This document shows, piece by piece, positions 8,998 to 16,785 of a stretch of 64,000 nucleotides of DNA. The translations under genes were made by a program, and so were the position numbers. The notes under the pieces are model-generated. The model had not been told where the DNA came from. It was given only the letters and a program-made list of their open reading frames with translations, and made no database searches. How positions within the stretch are numbered: position 1 is the stretch's first letter; each line of letters starts with the position of its first letter. Location: contig NZ_JAVRHY010000013.1 of the NCBI RefSeq assembly GCF_031846305.1, positions 1-64,000 of the forward strand. Direction: 5' to 3'. This stretch comes from Spectribacter acetivorans. Lineage in GTDB: Bacteria; Pseudomonadota; Gammaproteobacteria; Nevskiales; Salinisphaeraceae.

Positions 8998-10752
8998 CTA
9001 GTCGGGCAGGGCGAACACCAGCAGCCGATCCCCGGTAGGGAAGCCGAAAAGCCCGTTGCCGCCTGCCGCGACCGCCAGATACTGGCGCCCGTCGATGCGA
9101 TAGGTGACGGCCGGCGCGTTGACGCCGTACTCGGCCTGGTGGGTCCAAAGGGGGGTCCCGGTTTCCGCATCCAGCGCATGGAACGCGCCATTACCCTCGC
9201 CGGTGAATACGAGGTCACCGGCGGTCGCCAGCAGGCCGCCGACCATGGGCTGATCGAAGCGCCGTTGCCAGATCAGCTTGCCGGTGACCGGGTCGATGGC
9301 GCTGACGTTGCCCCAGTCCGGCTCGTCGGTGAAGCGGAAGTAGCCGTAGCTTTCCCAGGGGCTGTCGGGGCCTGCTTCCAGCGGTTTGATGAAATAGGTC
9401 GCCGGTTTGTGAATGCCCTGCACGTAGATCAGCCCCCGTGCCGGATGCCGGGCCGCGGGGGACCAGCTGGCACCGCCCAGGATCGCCGGCGTGACGCGGG
9501 TGCCGTCCTCGGTGGGCGGCGCAAACAGGTTCTCCTGGGGCACGAACGGTTCGGAACGTTTCACCAGTTCGCCGCTGGTCCGGTCCAGCAGATACAGCCA
9601 GCCGGTCTTGCCGGCCTGCGCCAGCAGTTTGCGCGGCTTGCCGTCGATTTCGGCGTCGAACAGTACGGGCGGGCTGGCGGCCTCGTAGCCCCATTGGTCG
9701 TGGGGCACCTGCTGAAACGCCCAGGCCAGTTCGCCGGTGTCGATGTCCAGGGCCACGATGCTGGAGGTGTGACGGTTGTCGCCGGGCCGGGACTGGCCGT
9801 CGATCTGTGGCGACGGATTGCCGGTACCCACGTACAGCAGCCCCAGTTCCCGGTCGACCGCCGGGGCCTGCCAGATCGACCCGCCGCCCACGCGCCAGGC
9901 GCCGCCGTGGTCGGCCATGGCGGCGCGCTCGGCGTCGATGTCGCGTTTCAGAGGCGTGCCGCCGGGCGTGGTGGTGGCGAAGTCGCCTGCCCAGTCGGTC
10001 TTATTGACGGTGTGCCAGCGCCAGAGCTCCTTGCCGGTATCGGCGTCGAAGGCCGCGAGGAAGCCGCGCAGGCCCTTGTCACCGCCGGCAATGCCGATCA
10101 CCGACAACTGTTGCTTTCCCTGCTCGTCGGTTTCGACATGCAGGCCGTAGCCCGCGCCGCTGGTGCCCACGAACACCTTGCCGTCGACCACCTGCGGCGC
10201 CATGTTGAATGACAGCCCGGTCGCGCCGACCACCTTGCCGCCCTTGAAATGGGGGTTGCCGGTGATGGCGGCCACCGCCTCGGCGGCGTCCGGCCGGGTA
10301 TTGCTCGGCTGGACGTCCCAGATCACCTCGCCGGTATCGGCATCCAGCGCGATCAGCCGCGCATCGATGGTGCCCAGGAATACCCGGTTTCCGGCCACCG
10401 CCACCCCGCGGCTGGAGGGCCCGCAGCAGAACTTGTCGGTGGTGGTTTCGTGGCGATAGCGCCAGAGTTGCTCACCGCTGGTCGCGTCGAGGGCGACCAC
10501 GTCGTTGTAGGGCGTGGACAGGTACATCCGGTCGCCGTGCACGATGGGCGTGGCCTGGAAGCTGGCCTTGCGACCGTTGTCGTGCTGCCAGACCAGTTCC
10601 AGGTCGTCCACGTTGTCCCGATTGATCTGCGACAGGGTCGCGAACCGCGTGTTGGCGTGGTCGCCGCCGTGCAGGGGCCAGTCGTTCGGGCTTGCCCCGA
10701 CGCCGGTGCTTATCAGGATGGCCGCCAGCGCGGCCCGTGTCGTGTTGTTCAT
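8998..10752 (-). CDS. PQQ-dependent dehydrogenase (quinoprotein), secreted, no cytochrome domain
   Basis: Periplasmic eight-bladed beta-propeller quinoprotein of 584 residues with a signal peptide (cleavage near residue 20, GVGA-SP). PQQ/tryptophan-docking repeats recur (ALDADTGEVIWD, AFDADTGKELWRW, ALDIDTGELAWAF, AIDPVTGKLIWQ). A vicinal Cys109-Cys110 pair in FCCGPSSRG corresponds to the disulfide that packs on PQQ in alcohol dehydrogenases. No CXXCH is present, so electrons must pass to a separate acceptor. Substrate (alcohol or sugar) is not determined. GGAGGT is five bases before the ATG, which overlaps the upstream MFS stop (ATGA). No pqq biosynthesis genes are in the window. Confidence 0.87.
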   Translation of the reverse strand: MNNTTRAALAAILISTGVGASPNDWPLHGGDHANTRFATLSQINRDNVDDLELVWQHDNGRKASFQATPIVHGDRMYLSTPYNDVVALDATSGEQLWRYRHETTTDKFCCGPSSRGVAVAGNRVFLGTIDARLIALDADTGEVIWDVQPSNTRPDAAEAVAAITGNPHFKGGKVVGATGLSFNMAPQVVDGKVFVGTSGAGYGLHVETDEQGKQQLSVIGIAGGDKGLRGFLAAFDADTGKELWRWHTVNKTDWAGDFATTTPGGTPLKRDIDAERAAMADHGGAWRVGGGSIWQAPAVDRELGLLYVGTGNPSPQIDGQSRPGDNRHTSSIVALDIDTGELAWAFQQVPHDQWGYEAASPPVLFDAEIDGKPRKLLAQAGKTGWLYLLDRTSGELVKRSEPFVPQENLFAPPTEDGTRVTPAILGGASWSPAARHPARGLIYVQGIHKPATYFIKPLEAGPDSPWESYGYFRFTDEPDWGNVSAIDPVTGKLIWQRRFDQPMVGGLLATAGDLVFTGEGNGAFHALDAETGTPLWTHQAEYGVNAPAVTYRIDGRQYLAVAAGGNGLFGFPTGDRLLVFALPD

Positions 10753-12059
10753 TGCACCTCCGGTAATCGAATGGCCAGCAGGCTGCCGGCGATGGCAAGC
10801 AGGGCCAGCAGCGTCAACGCCGCGGGCGTGCCCAGCAATGCCGCCAGCGACGCCAGTCCGCCGCCGACCAGCAAGAGTACGCCGATCAGCGTGTTGCTGA
10901 CGGCGGTGTAGGCAGCCCGGTGCTCGGCATCGGCCAGATCCACCAGATAGGTCTTGCGCGCCAGCCGGACGCCGGCATGCAGCCACATCAGCGCGAAGAA
11001 CGCAGCTGCCAGCAGCAACGTGGGTGTATGGAACAGTCCCATGGCGGCCACTGCCAGATGCACCAGCGCGGCCAGCAGACCGGTGGCGATCATCACCCGG
11101 CGGGCCGAGCGGTCCGAGGCCCGTCCCCACCAGGGCGCGCCGAGCAGGTCCGCCAGTCCGCTGACCGCCAGGAATACCGCGAAGCTGGTCAATGTGCCGC
11201 CGCCCTGGCGCGCCAGGTCCACGTAAAAGGGTGCTCCCAGGGCGGTGGAAACGAGCAGGCCCCGAACCAGGATGAAGCGGGCGAACGCCGGGTGATCCCG
11301 TACCAGGCGCAGATTGGCCCAGGCCTCAGTCAGGGCGTTGCCGCCGCCGCTGGTGGCGCCGGGCACTTCGCGCAGGCCGGCAAACACCGCCGCGGCGATC
11401 AGCCAGAGCAGGCCGGCCATCGCCAGCAGACCCGCGAGCATGGCCGGGGCGTCCGACAGTCCGGGCCACAGCAGTACCAGCGCCGACAGCAGCAGGGCGA
11501 ACCCGCCCGCACCACTGGCGGCGTAACCGGATAATGTTCCCCGCCGGGTCTTGGCAATGGTCTTGCCGAGCACGTCCTTGTAGGCCACGGATGCCACGCC
11601 CCGGCCCAGCGACAGCAGGGCGAGCAGCGCCAGCAGCGTGGCCCCGGCGGCGACGCCCTCCAGCGACCACGCTGTCCAGGCCATGCCCGCCGCGGCCAGA
11701 CCCTGGGTCGCGGCACCGGCCACCCAGAACCACTTGCGTACCGACACCCGGCGCATCCATCCGGCCACCGCCAGTTGCGGCAGCAGCGCCAGCGCCTCGC
11801 GCAGCGGTACCAGCCAGCCCAGCATCCAGGGCGGAGCGCCGAGCGATCCCAGCAGCCAGGGCAGGGTGAGTTTCGGGCTGGCCAGCAGGTCGCCGGCCTT
11901 GTTGGCGAACAGCGCCGGCAGGTGGACGAAGAAATTGGCCGGCTGCTCCCGGCACGCGTCGTCGGAAATATCGCGACAGACCCGCGCGTCCTCGTCACCA
12001 GTGACCAGGTCGTAGAGATCGCGGACAGGGCTGGCGGGTGGCGTGGCCGATCGGGTCAT
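10749..12059 (-). CDS. major facilitator superfamily transporter
   Basis: A 436-residue integral membrane protein with about eleven or twelve hydrophobic helices and a soluble N terminus. The arrangement is MFS-like: loop motifs such as WWGRASDRSARR near residue 316 resemble motif A at the start of the second half, and a central loop (about residues 230-260) separates the halves. The substrate is unknown. The ATG at 12059 is used; an upstream in-frame TTG at 12065 is less likely. It is translationally coupled to the PQQ dehydrogenase, so import of its substrate or export of its product is a plausible role (inference). Confidence 0.8.
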   Translation of the reverse strand: MTRSATPPASPVRDLYDLVTGDEDARVCRDISDDACREQPANFFVHLPALFANKAGDLLASPKLTLPWLLGSLGAPPWMLGWLVPLREALALLPQLAVAGWMRRVSVRKWFWVAGAATQGLAAAGMAWTAWSLEGVAAGATLLALLALLSLGRGVASVAYKDVLGKTIAKTRRGTLSGYAASGAGGFALLLSALVLLWPGLSDAPAMLAGLLAMAGLLWLIAAAVFAGLREVPGATSGGGNALTEAWANLRLVRDHPAFARFILVRGLLVSTALGAPFYVDLARQGGGTLTSFAVFLAVSGLADLLGAPWWGRASDRSARRVMIATGLLAALVHLAVAAMGLFHTPTLLLAAAFFALMWLHAGVRLARKTYLVDLADAEHRAAYTAVSNTLIGVLLLVGGGLASLAALLGTPAALTLLALLAIAGSLLAIRLPEVQ

Positions 12060-12149
12060 GCGCAAGCGGGCAAACGAGGCCTGGGGGCCGTGAGTGTCAG
12101 CGCCGCATCATGCCCCGGAACGTCGACGGGTTGGAAGACGGGAACACGA

Positions 12150-12554
12150 TCAGCGTCGACGGGCCGATCCGCGTCCCGGCAAGCGCCGGCGCTTGCACCA
12201 GTCCCCGGCCAGGCGCGGCCATCGCGGATCGATCGCGGCCACCCAGAGATACAGCCAGGCCCCACCGAAGGGCGTGTCGATTTGCCAGCGGTTGTAGCTG
12301 CGTGGTACGTCCTCGAGACGATCCAGTGTTCGCAGCGTCGCGCGGTCCACCGCATAAACCTCACCGACCAGCGCATGGCGCCCGCGGGCCGCGGCGGCCG
12401 GAAACGGGCCGGTGTCGAACAGGTGATAACGGGGCGGGGTCACCGCCCGGCCGAGATAGGTCGCGTTGCGCAGGTACCCGGCGTTGGATTCGCCGCGGCG
12501 CAGAGTGCCGTAGACGAACACGCGAATCGGCCGGCTGTCGGTCAGGTCGTGCAT
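12150..12554 (-). CDS. gamma-glutamylcyclotransferase-like (AIG2/GGCT) protein
   Basis: A 134-residue GGCT-fold protein. The substrate-binding loop VYGTLRRG is at residues 14-21 and the likely catalytic Glu is in RLEDVPR (Glu81). Family members cyclise gamma-glutamyl amines or dipeptides to 5-oxoproline, but many bacterial ones are uncharacterised. The ATG at 12554 is chosen because an upstream in-frame ATG (12617) would place the start before the hsp20 terminator hairpin. The C terminus is strongly basic (RRRLPGRGSARRR). It lies between hsp20 and the MFS gene on the same strand. Confidence 0.75.
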   Translation of the reverse strand: MHDLTDSRPIRVFVYGTLRRGESNAGYLRNATYLGRAVTPPRYHLFDTGPFPAAAARGRHALVGEVYAVDRATLRTLDRLEDVPRSYNRWQIDTPFGGAWLYLWVAAIDPRWPRLAGDWCKRRRLPGRGSARRR

Positions 12555-12576
12555 GGGGAGCGGCGAGTGGCAGGCA

Positions 12577-12608
12577 AAAGAGAAACGCCGCCCGAGGGGG
12601 GCGGCGTT
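12577..12608 (-). terminator. intrinsic terminator of hsp20
   Basis: Perfect 10-bp stem (aacgccgccc at 12584-12593 with gggcggcgtt at 12599-12608, 5-base loop). On the minus strand it is followed by a T-rich run (TCTCTTTT). It lies 28 bases after the hsp20 stop and just before the GGCT start, so hsp20 is probably a single-gene unit. Confidence 0.85.
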
Positions 12609-12635
12609 GACGTACATGGTCTAACGGTCGGCCGA

Positions 12636-13079
12636 TCAGTGCTGGACCGTGATCTTGCGCGGCTGCGTGGCGGCGCGCTTGGGAATCGTGATCTCGAGTA
12701 CCCCGTGACTGCCGCGGGCCTCGACCGCGTCGGCGTCGACCGTATCCGGCAGGGTGAATCGGCGGTGGAACCGGCCACGGGCGCGTTCCACGCGTCGGCG
12801 CACATCACCGTCGCTGGCGTCGGGCACGATCTGTTCGCGATCACCGCTGAGGGAGAGCACGCCGTTTTCCAGCGTGATGTCGATTGCCTCCGGGGCGACG
12901 CCCGGCACGTCGGCGTAGAGGACGAATCGTTCCGGATACTCGTGGATATCCACCGCCGGCACCCAGTCCGCCGTGGCACTGCTGGATTCGGCCGGCTGGC
13001 CCGATTCGTCGAACAGCCGGTTGATATCATTCTGGAGCTGGGAGAACAGGCTCCAAGGTTCGTAGCGCATCATGGTCAT
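12636..13079 (-). CDS. Hsp20/alpha-crystallin small heat-shock protein
   Basis: ATP-independent holdase chaperone of 147 residues. The alpha-crystallin domain starts at about residue 38 (WVPAVDIHEYPERFVLYADVPG) and includes ENGVLSLSGDRE (71-82) and the terminal GVLEITIPK strand. The C-terminal RKITVQH contains the I-x-V anchor used for oligomer assembly. The N-terminal Hsp-like stretch (SLFSQLQNDINRLFDE) resembles HspC/IbpA-type bacterial class A proteins. GGAGGT stands five bases before the first ATG. Upstream is a sigma32-like promoter and downstream a strong terminator. Confidence 0.93.
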   Translation of the reverse strand: MTMMRYEPWSLFSQLQNDINRLFDESGQPAESSSATADWVPAVDIHEYPERFVLYADVPGVAPEAIDITLENGVLSLSGDREQIVPDASDGDVRRRVERARGRFHRRFTLPDTVDADAVEARGSHGVLEITIPKRAATQPRKITVQH

Positions 13080-13127
13080 GACTACCTCCTGTACTCTTGA
13101 AGAATGAGCCTTGGCTCGACATCTGCT

Positions 13128-13156
13128 GAATAGGGACCGCGGCGGGCGTTTTCAAG
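13128..13156 (-). promoter_or_regulatory. sigma32 (RpoH)-type heat-shock promoter for hsp20
   Basis: On the minus strand CTTGAA (13156-13151) is followed after 15 bases by CCCTATTC (13135-13128). This is close to the RpoH consensus CTTGAA-N13-15-CCCCATNT. The -10 element lies about 48 bases before the hsp20 ATG. Confidence 0.72.
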
Positions 13157-13206
13157 ACGCCCTCATTGCCTGTTCGGCGTCCTGATAATCCAAACGATCT
13201 AGCTTG

Positions 13207-13989
13207 ATGACATCGCCCGAGGAACAGGTCGCCATCCGCGACGCCGCCACCGTCGTGATTCTCCGGGATGGTCCCGGTGGCCCCGAGACCTTCATGCTGC
13301 GCCGCAACCGCCGGACCGTGTTCGGTCCCGGGGCGCATGTGTTTCCCGGCGGCGCCGTGGATCGGGCCGATGCCGCGACGGATATGCTTGCCTGCTGCGA
13401 CGGCCTCGACGATGCCGGTGCCAGTGCGCAGCTCGGTATCGTCGCCGGCGGCGCCGCCTTCTGGATTGCGGCCATCCGCGAATGCTTCGAGGAGGCCGGG
13501 GTATTGCTGGCCACCGACGACCAGGGCCGGCCGTTGCCGCCGGACATCGATCTGAGTGCCGAGCGGGCAGCCCTCAACGCCGGACAGACCACCCTGCGCG
13601 ACATCTGCCACCAGCGCGGCCTGCGTCTGCCGTTGGACCGCATCGTGTACTACAACCACTGGATCACGCCGCCGGGCGAGCCGCGGCGTTTTTCCACCCG
13701 TTTCTTCGCCTGTCCGGCGCCGGCGGGTCAGGCCGCGGTGCATGATGGTCAGGAAACCGTGGCCGGTCGCTGGCTGCAGGCCGCCGAGGCGCTGGCTCTG
13801 CACGAGCGCGGCGAGCTGCCGATGATGCCGCCCACCGTGTTGCAGCTGCGCTTTCTGGCCGAGTATCCCGACGTGGCCGGCGTGATGTCGGTGCTGCGTG
13901 AGATCCAGGACGTGCCCGCGGTGTCGCCGACGCTGGAGCGGGATGGCGACGGGTTTCGCGTGCTGCTGAGCACCGGCCGGCATGACTGA
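13207..13989 (+). CDS. NUDIX hydrolase (NUDT19-like, split NUDIX box)
   Basis: A 260-residue NUDIX-superfamily protein. FPGGAVD (about residues 46-52) begins the NUDIX region and RECFEEAGVLL (about 93-103) provides the REUXEEXGU metal-binding part. About 40 residues separate them, the pattern seen in NUDT7/NUDT19-like coenzyme-A and acyl-CoA pyrophosphatases. The CoA role is inference but fits the acyl-CoA genes nearby. The ATG at 13207 is preferred over the TTG at 13204; no strong Shine-Dalgarno is visible. Its stop overlaps the next gene by eight bases. Divergent from hsp20. Confidence 0.82.
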   Translation: MTSPEEQVAIRDAATVVILRDGPGGPETFMLRRNRRTVFGPGAHVFPGGAVDRADAATDMLACCDGLDDAGASAQLGIVAGGAAFWIAAIRECFEEAGVLLATDDQGRPLPPDIDLSAERAALNAGQTTLRDICHQRGLRLPLDRIVYYNHWITPPGEPRRFSTRFFACPAPAGQAAVHDGQETVAGRWLQAAEALALHERGELPMMPPTVLQLRFLAEYPDVAGVMSVLREIQDVPAVSPTLERDGDGFRVLLSTGRHD

Positions 13990-14821
13990 CGAGTTCGAGC
14001 CGGGTGTTGCGGTGCCGGTGGCTTCCGGGGTCCGGCGCATCACCGCCCCCAACGGCGGGCCGATGACCGGGCCCGGCACCAACACCTACTTGGTGGGCGA
14101 GCGCGATGTGGCGGTCATCGACCCGGGGCCGGACGATGCCGGGCATCTTGAGGCCATCGCCGAGGCCGCCGCCGGGCGCGCCCGCTGGATTCTCGTGACC
14201 CACAATCATCCCGACCATACCGCCGGGGCCCGGTCACTGGCCCGGCGGCTGAGGGTTGGGGTGTACGCGCATCCGGCGCCGCTGACCGGTATCCGCGAGC
14301 GCGGCTTCGCGCCCGATTATCATCTGGCGGACGGCCAGCGCATCGAAGGCGACGGGCTGACCTTGCGCTGCCTGCACACCCCCGGCCACAGCGCCGACCA
14401 TGTCTGCTTCCTGCTGGAGAATCAGGGTCTGCTGTTCGCCGGTGACCACGTGATGGAGGGGGTGACCGTGGTGATCGCGCCGCCGGACGGGGACATGGCG
14501 GCCTATCTGGCATCGCTGCAGGCCCTTCGTCGGGAGCAACTGCAGCGGCTGGCCCCGGCCCATGGCGGGCTGCTCGACGATCCCGATCAGCGTCTGGCCG
14601 GGATCATCGCACACCGGCTGCAGCGCGAGGCCGATATTCTGGCGGCGCTCGAGGCTCGGCCCGCGGATGTTATGGCGCTGACCGCCGTGGTCTATCCGAC
14701 GCTCGCCGAGCCGCTGCGAACGGTGGCCGGCTGGCAGATTCAGGCCCATCTGGACAAACTCGCGAATGAAAAAAGGGTCATGCAACGGGACGACAATGGC
14801 ATCTGGCAACGTGTGGCGTAA
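13982..14821 (+). CDS. metallo-beta-lactamase-fold hydrolase, LACTB2-like
   Basis: A 279-residue MBL-fold hydrolase. The zinc signature THNHPDH is at residues 73-79 (His74, His76, Asp78, His79). Further ligands are His136 in HTPGHSADH and Asp155 in LFAGDHVMEG. The C-terminal winged-helix-like segment matches LACTB2/GLOX-type proteins, which include an endoribonuclease in animals; the bacterial substrate is unknown. It overlaps the NUDIX gene upstream and the small lipoprotein gene downstream, so the four genes from 13207 to 15859 look like one operon. Confidence 0.83.
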   Translation: MTDEFEPGVAVPVASGVRRITAPNGGPMTGPGTNTYLVGERDVAVIDPGPDDAGHLEAIAEAAAGRARWILVTHNHPDHTAGARSLARRLRVGVYAHPAPLTGIRERGFAPDYHLADGQRIEGDGLTLRCLHTPGHSADHVCFLLENQGLLFAGDHVMEGVTVVIAPPDGDMAAYLASLQALRREQLQRLAPAHGGLLDDPDQRLAGIIAHRLQREADILAALEARPADVMALTAVVYPTLAEPLRTVAGWQIQAHLDKLANEKRVMQRDDNGIWQRVA

Positions 14822-15092
14822 CGTCAGCCGGTGGTTTGCAGCGGTGGCGCTCATGCTGTCGCTGGCAGCCTGCGACGGCAGCATCAACCGCGACAACTTC
14901 GACCGCATTGAAGAGGGCATGAGCCGGTCGGCCGTGATCGAGCTGCTGGGCGAACCCGACGAGCAATCCTCGCTCGGCCTCGGCAGTTTCAGCGGGGCCA
15001 CACTGCGCTGGGTGGACGGCGACCGCAGCATCGCGGTGATGTTCGCCAACGACGAGGTGGCGTTCCGCAGCTTCAGCCGGGCCGACCCGTGA
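14796..15092 (+). CDS. small SmpA/BamE-like (DUF3862-type) lipoprotein
   Basis: A 98-residue predicted lipoprotein: short basic N terminus, hydrophobic stretch and lipobox LAAC with Cys26 (start at 14796). The mature part FDRIEEGMSRSAVIELLGEPD resembles the two-helix start of the BamE/SmpA/OmlA fold found in envelope proteins and inhibitors. Function is not known. An in-frame ATG at 14766 would give an over-long n-region. The gene starts inside the end of the MBL gene, and its stop overlaps the GTG of the crotonase gene. Confidence 0.7.
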   Translation: MASGNVWRNVSRWFAAVALMLSLAACDGSINRDNFDRIEEGMSRSAVIELLGEPDEQSSLGLGSFSGATLRWVDGDRSIAVMFANDEVAFRSFSRADP

Positions 15093-15859
15093 GTGATACC
15101 CCTGTCGTGACCCGGCGCGACGGCGCCACGCTGATCGTCACCCTCAACCGGCCGGCAGCCCGCAATGCGGTCGACCAGCCCACCGCCGAGGCCCTGTCAG
15201 CGGCGTTCGAGCAGTTCGAGAACGATCCGGACCTGTCGGTGGCCGTTCTGACCGGCAGCGGCGGGCACTTCTGCGCTGGTGCCGACCTCAAGGCGGTGGC
15301 GTCGGGGCAACGGCGTAACCGGGTGGCGCCGGACGGCGACGGGCCGATGGGGCCGTCCCGGATGGCGCTGTCCAAGCCGGTGATCGCCGCGGTGGAGGGC
15401 CACGCCGTGGCCGGCGGGCTGGAGCTGGCCTGCTGGTGCGATCTGCGCGTGGCGGCGGAAGACGCGGTGTTCGGCGTGTTCTGCCGGCGCTGGGGGGTGC
15501 CGCTGATCGATGGCGGCACCGTGCGCCTGCCGCGCCTGATAGGCGCCAGCCGGGCCATGGACATGATTCTCACCGGCCGGCCCGTGGATGCTCGCGAAGC
15601 CCTGGACTGGGGACTGGTCAACCGCTGCGTGGCGCCCGGCACTGCCGAGGCGGCGGCGCTGGAACTGGCCCGCCAGCTAGCATCGTTTCCGCAGGACTGC
15701 CTGCGCCACGACCGGCTGTCCGCCCTCGAGCAGTGGTCGCTGCCGGCGGATTCGGCCCTGGCCAACGAGTTCGAGCACGGCCTGGCCTCGATCGAGCAGG
15801 CCGCCGCCGGGGCGTCCCGCTTCGCCGGCGGCGCCGGTCGCGGCGGTTCGTTCGACTAG
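15089..15859 (+). CDS. enoyl-CoA hydratase/isomerase (crotonase) family protein
   Basis: A 256-residue crotonase-fold enzyme. The CoA-binding/oxyanion loop is FCAGADLKAV (residues 61-70), and AVAGGLELA (106-114) carries Glu112 at the position of the first catalytic Glu. The second Glu position (around FCRRWGVPLIDGG) is not acidic, so activity may be isomerase-like or specialised. The start is GTG, overlapping the TGA of the lipoprotein gene (GTGA). It ends the NUDIX-led operon and is convergent with a dienelactone hydrolase-like gene. Confidence 0.85.
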   Translation: MSDTPVVTRRDGATLIVTLNRPAARNAVDQPTAEALSAAFEQFENDPDLSVAVLTGSGGHFCAGADLKAVASGQRRNRVAPDGDGPMGPSRMALSKPVIAAVEGHAVAGGLELACWCDLRVAAEDAVFGVFCRRWGVPLIDGGTVRLPRLIGASRAMDMILTGRPVDAREALDWGLVNRCVAPGTAEAAALELARQLASFPQDCLRHDRLSALEQWSLPADSALANEFEHGLASIEQAAAGASRFAGGAGRGGSFD

Positions 15860-15883
15860 GGGTTGCTGAAAAAAAACAGCCCC

Positions 15884-16651
15884 CTAGCGCGCGAACAGCT
15901 CGTCGAAGAAACGCTGCATGTGGGCCCAGGACCGCTGGGCGGCCGTGGCATCGTAGCCAACCCCGTCCATGCCCAGCGCGTCGGCAGCCGGGTTGGTGAA
16001 GGCGTGTTTCGCGCCGCCATGGGCGACGAAATGCCAGTCCACGCCGCCACGTTCGGCCATTGCCCGCTGCCAGGCGTAGGCGTTCGCTGCGGGCACCAGC
16101 GAGTCGGCCGCGCCGTGCTGGACGAGAATGGCGGCGTCGATGGCATCGCCGTCCCCGGGTACCGGCAGACTGCCGTGGAAGCTCACCACGCCGCCCAGGT
16201 CGGCGCCGCTGTAGGCCAGCTGCAGCACGCTGGTGCCGCCGAAGCAGAAGCCGATGGCCGCCAGCCGGTCGGCATCGACGCGATCATGTCCCGCCAGTTG
16301 CTCCAGTCCCGCCGCGGCCAGCCCGCGTAGTTCCGGGCCGGCAGCCTTGGACCATTCACCCGCCTCGGCCGGGTCCTCGGTGGTACGGCCGCCGCCGTAC
16401 ATGTCGGCGGCGAAGGCCACATAGCCCATTGCCGCCAGATCGCGTGCCCGCTTCCTGGCGTAGTCGTTCAGGCCCCACCACTCGTGGATGACGAGTACCC
16501 CGGGACGCGGCCCCTCGAGGCTGTCGTCATACGCGACATAGCCGCGATGTTCGGTGCCGTCGATGTCGTAGGACAGGGTATCGGTGCGAATGTCGGCTTG
16601 GGCGGTGGCGGTCATGGCAATCAGGCCGAGAGCGAACAGGCGAGGGAACAT
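15884..16651 (-). CDS. exported dienelactone hydrolase-family protein
   Basis: An alpha/beta hydrolase of 255 residues with a signal peptide (cleavage near residue 19, AQA-D). The dienelactone-hydrolase triad is visible: Cys136 in GFCFGG, Asp183 in HGAADSLVP and His216 in GGAKHAF, plus the conserved Glu57 in HEWWG that orients the Cys. Cytosolic relatives open dienelactones in chloroaromatic catabolism. An exported form with no catabolic partners nearby more likely acts on another ester or lactone (inference). Confidence 0.85.
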   Translation of the reverse strand: MFPRLFALGLIAMTATAQADIRTDTLSYDIDGTEHRGYVAYDDSLEGPRPGVLVIHEWWGLNDYARKRARDLAAMGYVAFAADMYGGGRTTEDPAEAGEWSKAAGPELRGLAAAGLEQLAGHDRVDADRLAAIGFCFGGTSVLQLAYSGADLGGVVSFHGSLPVPGDGDAIDAAILVQHGAADSLVPAANAYAWQRAMAERGGVDWHFVAHGGAKHAFTNPAADALGMDGVGYDATAAQRSWAHMQRFFDELFAR

Positions 16652-16727
16652 GGCAGGTCGAAGGATCAGGGAAGCCGAAGCCGAAGACTAGCCCGGTGAG
16701 CGGCAGCGGTCCAAACCCCGGATCGTT

Positions 16728-16736
16728 TGCTACCAT
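16728..16736 (+). promoter_or_regulatory. candidate extended -10 promoter of the acyl-CoA synthetase gene
   Basis: TGC-TACCAT at 16728-16736 matches an extended -10 element (TGN + TACCAT, 4 of 6 to TATAAT). It lies 50 bases before the ATG. No good -35 was found, in keeping with an extended -10 type. The direct evidence is only this short match. Confidence 0.35.
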
Positions 16737-16785
16737 CAACGGCCGCTGAACGAACGGTCAATTACCACAAGAGGGGAAGCGCCGC

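Noticed and set aside
15860..15886. Possible bidirectional terminator between the crotonase and dienelactone hydrolase genes
   Set aside because: GGGG...CTG-A8-CAG-CCCC pairs only with a three-base bulge, and the A/T run is in the loop, not after the stem.
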